DNA of 10,244 nucleotides from Nitrospirota bacterium. GTDB taxonomy: Bacteria; Nitrospirota; Nitrospiria; Nitrospirales; NS-4. The position numbers were made by a program, and so were the translations under genes. The number at the start of each line of letters is the position of its first letter. The stretch's first letter is position 1. The notes beneath the pieces were generated by a model. The model saw only the letters and a list, made by a program, of their open reading frames with translations. It was not told the DNA's origin and searched no databases. The stretch is from positions 1-10,244 of the forward strand of contig VBOK01000055.1 in NCBI GenBank assembly GCA_005877565.1, in the 5' to 3' direction. Below, one piece after another: positions 1 to 4,710 of the stretch.

Positions 1-192
1 TTCGGGTTTTCGGGCAACATGGACACGTGCATCAACATCCGAACCGTGGTGATCAGGGGACGCCAGGCCTTCATCCAGGCGGGCGCCGGCATTGTCGCGG
101 ATTCGGTCCCCGAGGCCGAATACGTGGAGACCTGCAACAAGGCCAAGGCGATGATGCGGGCTGTGGAGATGGCAGAGAGAGGTTTGGACTAA
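1..192 (+). CDS. trpE: Anthranilate synthase component I (TrpE), C-terminal fragment
   Basis: This is the last 63 codons of TrpE, open from the first base of the window and ending at TAA 190-192. TrpE is the chorismate-binding subunit that forms anthranilate from chorismate using ammonia delivered by TrpG. The visible peptide starts GFSGNMDTCINIRTVV and continues with QAGAGIVADSVPEAEYVETCNKA, the conserved C-terminal end of the chorismate-binding fold. Here the GAGIVADS segment lines the active site, and the E-x-E-Y-x-E-T stretch and the final helix follow. PabB and isochorismate synthases share this fold, but the trpG-trpD-trpC genes directly downstream make TrpE by far the best reading. The feedback-inhibition (Trp-binding) N-terminal part lies outside the window. 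The stop is followed by six A residues and then the first heptad-repeat element. Confidence 0.95.
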   Translation, partial: FGFSGNMDTCINIRTVVIRGRQAFIQAGAGIVADSVPEAEYVETCNKAKAMMRAVEMAERGLD

Positions 193-297
193 AAAAGCAA
201 CGTTAAACGTTATTCGTTAAACGTAAGATTCAGCTTGTAAGGGCCATTCTCGGTATAACGATGAACGATTAACGTTTAACGCTTAACGGTAGCATTT
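193..297. repeat. Inverted pair of degenerate 7-bp tandem repeats between trpE and trpG
   Basis: This 105-bp spacer is almost entirely an organised repeat. The left arm (201-228) reads in 7-base steps: CGTTAAA, CGTTATT, CGTTAAA, CGTAAGA. The right arm (259-293) reads CGATGAA, CGATTAA, CGTTTAA, CGCTTAA, CGGTAGC. The right units are roughly the reverse complement of the left units. As a result 201-212 pairs perfectly with 270-281, and an imperfect stem continues to 226/256 (22 of 26 positions pair) around a 29-nt centre. The array ends 4 nt before the trpG ATG, and no Shine-Dalgarno sequence lies between. TATAAC at 254-259 resembles a -10 box but has no good -35. There is no leader peptide with Trp codons, so this is not a classical attenuator. 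Function is unknown. Confidence 0.85.
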
Positions 298-861
298 ATG
301 CTGCTCGTGATCGACAACTACGATTCCTTCACCTACAACCTGGTCCAGTATCTGGGCGAGCTCGGGGAGGACGTGCGGGTCGTCCGCAACGATGCGATGA
401 CGGTGGACGAGATCGCCACGCTCAAGCCTTCGCGGATCGTGATCTCGCCGGGGCCGTGCACGCCGAAGGAAGCGGGGGTGTCCATCGAGACCATCAAACG
501 GCTGGCCGGGGCCGTGCCGATCCTGGGCGTGTGCCTGGGTCACCAGAGCATCGGCGAGGCCTTCGGCGGCGACGTGGTCCGCGCGGAACGCCTGATGCAC
601 GGAAAGACGTCCGAGATCAAGCATGACGGCAAGACGATCTTCAAGGACCTGCCGAACCCGTTTGAGGCGACGCGCTATCACTCCCTGATCGTCAAGCGGG
701 AAACGCTGCCGTCCTGCCTGGAAATCTCGGCCGAGACCGCCGAGGGCGAGATCATGGGCTTGCGTCACCGGACCCTTCCGGTCGAAGGGGTGCAGTTCCA
801 TCCGGAGTCCATCCTGACGCGGCCGGGTAAGGACCTGCTCCGCAACTTCTTGTCGCGCTAG
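298..861 (+). CDS. trpG: Anthranilate synthase component II, glutamine amidotransferase (TrpG)
   Basis: This 187-residue class-I glutamine amidotransferase hydrolyses glutamine and channels ammonia to TrpE for anthranilate formation. The start is MLLVIDNYDSFTYNLVQYL, the hallmark of TrpG/PabA. The oxyanion-strand motif PGPCTP is at residues 51-56. The nucleophile elbow GVCLGHQ carries Cys79. The catalytic His168 and Glu170 sit in VQFHPES near the C-terminus, so the triad is intact and the length is normal for a stand-alone subunit. PabA (aminodeoxychorismate synthase) is nearly indistinguishable, and many bacteria use one amphibolic protein for both. The trp context supports TrpG. The ATG lies just after the first heptad element and has no recognisable Shine-Dalgarno sequence. 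trpD follows after 9 nt, so the two genes are co-transcribed. Confidence 0.97.
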   Translation: MLLVIDNYDSFTYNLVQYLGELGEDVRVVRNDAMTVDEIATLKPSRIVISPGPCTPKEAGVSIETIKRLAGAVPILGVCLGHQSIGEAFGGDVVRAERLMHGKTSEIKHDGKTIFKDLPNPFEATRYHSLIVKRETLPSCLEISAETAEGEIMGLRHRTLPVEGVQFHPESILTRPGKDLLRNFLSR

Positions 862-870
862 TCTCCACCT

Positions 871-1881
871 ATGATCAAAGACGCCATCGCCAAAGTCGTG
901 GACCGGCAGGGCCTGACGGAGGCCGAAGCCGAAGCCGCCATGCACGAAATCATGGAGGGGCAGGCTACACCAGCGCAGATCGCTGCCTATGTCACCGCGC
1001 TTCGCATGAAGGGGGAAACGGTGGACGAGATCACGGGCTCTGCCCGGGCCATGCGGGCGAGGGCCGTGCGCATCCACGCGACCGATCCGGTGGTCGTGGA
1101 CACTTGCGGGACGGGCGGGGATGGGGGGGCGACCTTCAACGTGTCCACAGCGGTTGCGTTCGTGGTGGCGGGTGCGGGGATCACCGTGGCCAAGCACGGC
1201 AACCGCGCGGTCTCCTCGCGCTCGGGCAGTGCGGACGTGCTGAAGGCTCTGGGGGTGCGCCTCGATCTACTACCCGAGCGGGCCGAAGAGTGCGTGAACG
1301 AGATCGGTATCGGGTTTCTCTTCGCGCCGCTGTTTCACGGTGCCATGAAACATGCCGTGGGCCCGCGCCATGAGATCGGCGTCCGCACGATCTTCAATCT
1401 GCTGGGGCCCTTGACCAATCCCGCCGGGGCGTCTATCCAGATCGTCGGCGTGTACCACGTGGCCCTCACGGACCTGCTGGCGAATGTGCTAATGCGGCTG
1501 GGGGGGCGGCACTGCTACGTGGTGCACGGCATGGACGGGCTGGATGAGATCACGCTGGCGGACCGGACGCGCGTCTCCGAGGGCAAGGCGGGACGGCTCA
1601 CCAGCTACATGGTTGAGCCCCGCGATTTCGGGCTGCAGCGGGTACGCGCCAAGGATTTGGAAGGAGGGGATGCGGACGAGAACGCGCGGATTACCCGGGA
1701 CATCCTGTCCGGGCGCGAAGGCCCGCGCCAGCAGCTCGTCCTCATCAACGCCGCGCCGGCGCTGGTCGCGTGCGGGAAGGCAGCAACCTTGCAGGACGGA
1801 GTGGTGCTAGCGCGGACGATCATCCAGTCCGGGGCGGCGATGGACAAGCTGGAACGCCTTGTCAAGTGGACGAATCGTTAA
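871..1881 (+). CDS. trpD: Anthranilate phosphoribosyltransferase (TrpD)
   Basis: TrpD transfers the phosphoribosyl group of PRPP to anthranilate, the second step after TrpE/G. The protein has 336 residues, the usual length. An N-terminal helical domain (about 1-70) carries the GQATPAQIAAYVTALRMKGET dimer/anthranilate region. The glycine-rich PRPP loop DTCGTGGDGG is at 78-86, with GTGGD at 80-84. KHGNR is at 108-112 and is followed by SSRSGSADVL. RTIFNLLGPLTNP is at 172-184, and DGLDE (222-226) is the metal-binding acidic motif. All the key elements are intact. The start ATG lies 9 nt after the trpG stop and has no clear Shine-Dalgarno sequence, so translational coupling to trpG is likely. The last two sense bases-to-stop (CGT TAA, 1876-1881) lie inside the first unit of the second heptad-repeat element. 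The gene holds two runs of seven G (1123-1129 and 1500-1506), both in frame here. Confidence 0.97.
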   Translation: MIKDAIAKVVDRQGLTEAEAEAAMHEIMEGQATPAQIAAYVTALRMKGETVDEITGSARAMRARAVRIHATDPVVVDTCGTGGDGGATFNVSTAVAFVVAGAGITVAKHGNRAVSSRSGSADVLKALGVRLDLLPERAEECVNEIGIGFLFAPLFHGAMKHAVGPRHEIGVRTIFNLLGPLTNPAGASIQIVGVYHVALTDLLANVLMRLGGRHCYVVHGMDGLDEITLADRTRVSEGKAGRLTSYMVEPRDFGLQRVRAKDLEGGDADENARITRDILSGREGPRQQLVLINAAPALVACGKAATLQDGVVLARTIIQSGAAMDKLERLVKWTNR

Positions 1882-1976
1882 TCGTTATCCGTTAAACGTT
1901 ATACGGTAGCTGATGAATGAGGTCTCCCACACCATCAGCGATTAACGATTAACGAATAACGTTTAACGGTAATCCT
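1871..1976. repeat. Second inverted pair of 7-bp tandem repeats, between trpD and trpC
   Basis: This has the same architecture as the element upstream of trpG. The left arm (1876-1910) is CGTTAAT, CGTTATC, CGTTAAA, CGTTATA, CGGTAGC. The right arm (1939-1973) is CGATTAA, CGATTAA, CGAATAA, CGTTTAA, CGGTAAT. Two perfect inverted repeats coexist: 1875-1887 with 1943-1955 (13 bp) and 1889-1902 with 1956-1969 (14 bp). They interleave, so both cannot form in one simple hairpin. A central 7-bp stem (1909-1915 with 1933-1939, GCTGATG/CATCAGC) can nest within either. The left arm supplies the trpD stop codon, and the right arm ends 3 nt before the trpC ATG. There is no poly-T, so it does not look like an intrinsic terminator for the operon. 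Function is unknown. Confidence 0.85.
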
Positions 1977-2798
1977 ATGATTCTCGACAAAATACTTGAG
2001 CACAAGAGGCAGGAGGTCAAAGAGAAGAAGAACGCCCGCTATCTCGCCGATCTGAAGGCGAGGATCCGTGATGCGCCGGCACCGACCGGCTTCTATCAGG
2101 CCCTCACCGGCCCGCCCCATTCGACTAGCACTCCGCCGGCAGAATTGCCGCGGCTGATCGCCGAAGTGAAGAAGGCCTCGCCCAGCAGGGGGGTCCTCTG
2201 CGAGAACTTCGATCCTCTCACGATTGCCCAGACCTATCACGAGCACGGGGCCACCGCGCTCTCCGTCCTGACCGACAAGGAATTTTTCCAGGGCAGTCTC
2301 GACCACCTGCGCGCGATCCGCGAGAAGGTGCCGCTGCCCGCGCTCAACAAAGAGTTCATGGTGGACGAGATCCAGTTCTACGAGGCGCGGGCGCATCTCG
2401 CGGATGCCGTCCTCCTGATCGTCGCGGCGCTGGACCGCGTCCAACTCAGCGACTTCTACCATCTGGCTCGACAGGCGTTCGACTTGGACGTGCTGCTCGA
2501 GGTGCACCATGAGCGGGAGCTGGACCTGGTGCTCGAACGGCTTCCCGAAACCCGGCTCATCGGAATCAACAACCGCGACCTGACCACGTTCGTGACAAAC
2601 CTTGATGTGACGCTTCGGCTGGCCAAGCGTATCCCAGGGAGCAAGCTGATCGTGAGCGAGAGCGGAATCTTCACACGGGACGACGTGAAGCGAGTGGCCG
2701 AGGCGGGCGTCCGGGCCATCTTGGTTGGCGAGTCCCTCATGACGGCCAAGGACGTCGGGGCGAAGATCAAGGAGCTGATCGGGCGCGAGTCGGAGTAG
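1977..2798 (+). CDS. trpC: Indole-3-glycerol-phosphate synthase (TrpC)
   Basis: This (beta/alpha)8-barrel enzyme closes the indole ring by decarboxylating CdRP to indole-3-glycerol phosphate. It has 273 residues, a normal length for a monofunctional enzyme with no fused TrpF. The N-terminus ILDKILEHKRQEVKEKK is the family's cap helix. The catalytic signature IAEVKKASPSRG is at 61-72 (Glu63, Lys65). The general acid Lys125 is in PALNKEF, Glu175 is in LLEVHHERE, GINNRDL is at 196-202, VSESGI (Glu228, Ser229) at 226-231, and the phosphate loop AILVGESLM at 247-255. All expected active-site residues are present. The ATG follows the second heptad element and lacks a clear Shine-Dalgarno sequence. 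trpF, trpB and trpA do not follow, and the TAG stop faces the stop of a minus-strand PilZ gene 4 bp away. Confidence 0.97.
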   Translation: MILDKILEHKRQEVKEKKNARYLADLKARIRDAPAPTGFYQALTGPPHSTSTPPAELPRLIAEVKKASPSRGVLCENFDPLTIAQTYHEHGATALSVLTDKEFFQGSLDHLRAIREKVPLPALNKEFMVDEIQFYEARAHLADAVLLIVAALDRVQLSDFYHLARQAFDLDVLLEVHHERELDLVLERLPETRLIGINNRDLTTFVTNLDVTLRLAKRIPGSKLIVSESGIFTRDDVKRVAEAGVRAILVGESLMTAKDVGAKIKELIGRESE

Positions 2799-2802
2799 TC
2801 TT

Positions 2803-3120
2803 CTACAGGACGAACATCAGGCCGACGAGCTGGCTGGCGTCGGGGCCCTTGTCCTTCACCCACTGCACGCGGGTCAGTACCGGCACGTTCACCGGCACAG
2901 AGGACATCGGAATCCAGGTCCGGACCAGCGAGCCGATCTCCAGAAACGAGTGCCCCCTCGTCTCCATGCCGATCCCGCCGTTACTGAGGTCCACAATCTT
3001 CCCCTGAAAAGGCACTTCCTGGAGCGACGCCACCGGAGTGCTGACCTTTCCCATGTAGGTGACAGGGTATGCGTACGAATGGCGTTGCGCCTTTCGTCTT
3101 TCCTCAGCCGATTGAGCCAT
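2803..3120 (-). CDS. Stand-alone PilZ-domain protein (predicted cyclic di-GMP receptor)
   Basis: This is a 105-residue cytoplasmic protein made of a single PilZ beta-barrel and nothing else. Both cyclic di-GMP binding signatures are visible. One is an R-x-x-x-R box near the N-terminus (Arg9 and Arg13 in RRKAQRH). The other is D-x-S-x-x-G at 44-49 (DLSNGG), in the typical context KIVDLSNGGIGMET. The C-terminal strand RVQWVKDKG...QLVGLMFV also fits the family. It therefore probably binds cyclic di-GMP. Its output cannot be read from the sequence, since single-domain PilZ proteins act by binding partners. The ATG at 3118-3120 has a fair Shine-Dalgarno AAAGGA (3129-3134 on the plus strand) and a candidate promoter just upstream. 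The gene lies 72 bp downstream of bioD on the same strand and converges on trpC with a 4-bp gap. Confidence 0.88.
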   Translation of the reverse strand: MAQSAEERRKAQRHSYAYPVTYMGKVSTPVASLQEVPFQGKIVDLSNGGIGMETRGHSFLEIGSLVRTWIPMSSVPVNVPVLTRVQWVKDKGPDASQLVGLMFVL

Positions 3121-3167
3121 GACACCAATCCTTTCAGGCAGGGGTTGACCCAGGGTGACCGGAGGCG

Positions 3168-3196
3168 AGCATAAACTTTTCTCAGCCGGACCTCAA
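3168..3196 (-). promoter_or_regulatory. Candidate sigma-70 type promoter for the PilZ gene
   Basis: Read on the minus strand, TTGAGG (3191-3196) and TATGCT (3168-3173) are separated by exactly 17 bp. Each matches four of six consensus positions. The -35 box overlaps the bioD stop codon (3193-3195). Transcription from here would begin around 3160 and give a leader of about 40 nt before the PilZ ATG. This would let PilZ be expressed independently of bioD. It is a motif match only. Confidence 0.4.
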
Positions 3197-3930
3197 GTCA
3201 GCTTTCGCAGGCCCAGTGCGTCCAGCAGTCCCTGGATGTCGAGCCGGGCGAGGAGCGCGTCCCGATGTCGCGGCCATGTGGCAGGAAGCCCCGCGCAATA
3301 CGGCAATTCGCCAAACGAGCAGAGGTGCGAGAGCCGCAGGATGGTCGGGATCGTGTCGCTTTCGTCCGGAGCCGCCGGCGGTCTGGCCGGGTGGTTGAAG
3401 ACCAGTCCCAGGATCGGCACACCACGGGTTCGCAGGCAGTCCAGCGTCAGCAGGGTATGATTGATGCTGCCAAGGCCGGCACGGGCCACGAGGAGCACCG
3501 GCAGACCTAGGCCCTTGATCAGATCCACAACGAAGAGGTCGGTGGTAACGGGGACGAGCACGCCGCCGATGCCTTCCACCAGCACGCAGTCATGACGAGC
3601 CGACAGGGTCTGGAACGCCTGCGTGATGCGCGTCAAGTCGATCGTGACATTAGCGTGGGCGGCGGCGACGAGCGGCGCCGCCGCCAGCCGGAAGCGATAG
3701 GGCGCGACGAGGTCGGGCGCATCCCGGGTTTCCGTGACAGAGAGCAGCCAGTCCGGATCGGAGAGCGCGTGTCCGTCGGCCAGTCCTGTGACGATCGGCT
3801 TCATGACCCCGGCGTTGACGCCCTGCTCCTTCAGCGCCGATGCCACGGTGGCCATGACCAGCGTCTTGCCGACGCCGGTGTCCGTGGCAGTGACGAAGAC
3901 GCCGCAGGCCGCCTGTACGGGACGGGTCAA
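3193..3930 (-). CDS. bioD: ATP-dependent dethiobiotin synthetase (BioD)
   Basis: BioD closes the ureido ring of dethiobiotin from 7,8-diaminopelargonic acid, CO2 and ATP, the penultimate step of biotin synthesis. The 245-residue protein has a SIMIBI-type P-loop TATDTGVGKT at 14-23 (Lys22, Thr23). MKP at 43-45 corresponds to the family's YKP substrate lysine region, and VEGIGG at 118-123 to the VEGAGG loop. FNHP at 178-181 fits the base-binding region. The length is slightly above the usual 220-230. The start is TTG at 3928-3930, overlapping the SDR stop as TTGA. No other plausible start exists before Met26, which lies past the P-loop, so TTG is strongly favoured. It has no good Shine-Dalgarno sequence and probably depends on translational coupling with the upstream SDR gene. 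Confidence 0.95.
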   Translation of the reverse strand: MTRPVQAACGVFVTATDTGVGKTLVMATVASALKEQGVNAGVMKPIVTGLADGHALSDPDWLLSVTETRDAPDLVAPYRFRLAAAPLVAAAHANVTIDLTRITQAFQTLSARHDCVLVEGIGGVLVPVTTDLFVVDLIKGLGLPVLLVARAGLGSINHTLLTLDCLRTRGVPILGLVFNHPARPPAAPDESDTIPTILRLSHLCSFGELPYCAGLPATWPRHRDALLARLDIQGLLDALGLRKLT

Positions 3931-4673
3931 AAGGGTGGGATCCGACTGTCGAGGTTGAAGACCTGACCGGAGACATGGGGCATGGCGGCCAGTGCCACCA
4001 CGAAGGCGGCCACGGCGTCCATGGTCGTGCTGTGTCCGAGGGCGGGCTCGAACGGCGCTGGCGCCGGGTCGTCACGATAGCCGGTGAGGGCCGTGGCATG
4101 CCAGCCCGGCAGGACCATGTTGACGCGCACGTTCGCCGGTCCCCATTCGCGCGAGACGCTCCGCAGGAGCCCGAGGAGGCCTGCCTTGGCGGCTGCGTAG
4201 GGCGTCTGGCCGACTCGTCCCTGGAGTGCAGAGAAGGACCCGATGAGGATCACGGACCCGTCGCCTTGGGCCTGCATGACGGCACCTGCGCTCTGCAGGC
4301 AGAGAAAGACACCGGTCAACGTGGTGGCGAGGACTCTGTCCCAGGCCTCATCCGAGAGACGGAGGAGCAAACTGTCGTCGGAGGCAGCCGCGTTGCAGAT
4401 CAGCACGTCCAGCCGGTGCCACCGATCCACCGCGGCCGACACCATCGCTGTGACGTTCTTCTCGTCCCGGACGTCGGCCTGATAGGCGAACGCGGAGCCG
4501 CCTGCGTCTTCGACAGCCTTGACCGTCCGGTCGGCCTCGTCGGCGTTCGTCCGGTAGTTGACGACCACGCGAGCCCCGCCGCCGCCGAAGCCGACCGCAA
4601 TGGCGCGGCCGAGCCCCCGGGAAGCCCCGGTCACCAGCACCACACGGCTCTCGGACGATCTCCTGGATTCCAC
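3927..4673 (-). CDS. FabG-like short-chain dehydrogenase/reductase coupled to bioD
   Basis: This 248-residue classical SDR has a Rossmann fold that uses NAD(P)H. The cofactor loop TGASRGLG is at 15-22, NYR follows strand 2 (39-41), and NAAA replaces the usual NNAG-type motif at 94-97. The catalytic Ser146 (IGSFS) lies 13 residues before Tyr159, and YAAAK gives Lys163. The fourth tetrad member, normally Asn in V-N-L-T-G-V-F, is Thr118 (ATTLTGVF, codon ACG). The best guess is a 3-oxoacyl-ACP reductase-like enzyme. The coupling with bioD hints at a role in the pimeloyl or biotin pathway, but SDR substrates cannot be told from sequence alone. The GTG start (4671-4673) has GAGGG (4678-4682) at good spacing and a perfect -10 box upstream. 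The stop overlaps the bioD start. Confidence 0.9.
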   Translation of the reverse strand: MESRRSSESRVVLVTGASRGLGRAIAVGFGGGGARVVVNYRTNADEADRTVKAVEDAGGSAFAYQADVRDEKNVTAMVSAAVDRWHRLDVLICNAAASDDSLLLRLSDEAWDRVLATTLTGVFLCLQSAGAVMQAQGDGSVILIGSFSALQGRVGQTPYAAAKAGLLGLLRSVSREWGPANVRVNMVLPGWHATALTGYRDDPAPAPFEPALGHSTTMDAVAAFVVALAAMPHVSGQVFNLDSRIPPF

Positions 4674-4694
4674 GTAGCCCTCGCAAAGGCAGGG

Positions 4695-4703
4695 ATTATA
4701 GCA
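4695..4703 (-). promoter_or_regulatory. Extended -10 promoter element for the SDR-bioD operon
   Basis: On the minus strand the 34-37 bp gap between the divergent genes contains TGC-TATAAT: a consensus -10 box (4695-4700) with a TGn extension (4701-4703). The hexamer 17 bp upstream (CGATCC) is a poor -35, which an extended -10 can tolerate. The start of transcription would fall near 4688, giving a short leader of about 15 nt that just includes the GAGGG Shine-Dalgarno sequence of the GTG start. The same AT-rich spot may also serve the plus-strand gene, but no convincing plus-strand promoter is seen. Confidence 0.5.
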
Positions 4704-4710
4704 TGCCTTG

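Noticed and set aside
193..297. Intrinsic terminator or CRISPR-like array at the trpE-trpG junction
   Set aside because: The stem is AT-rich and no T run follows it on the plus strand. The T6 on the minus strand (from A6 at 191-196) would serve only antisense RNA. Units are 7 bp without spacers, so it is not CRISPR.
193..297. Tryptophan attenuator with leader peptide
   Set aside because: No short frame with tandem Trp codons and no TGG codon is present in the spacer, and it lies inside the operon rather than before trpE.
283..1197. 304-codon minus-strand open frame opposite trpG and the trpD 5' part
   Set aside because: It is rich in His, Arg, Asp and Gly with no recognisable domain, lies wholly antisense to two clear enzymes, and is a typical GC-rich shadow frame.
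1123..1506. Frameshift or phase-variation at the G7 runs in trpD
   Set aside because: The frame is intact through both tracts and all TrpD motifs are continuous, so there is no sign of a break in this sequence.
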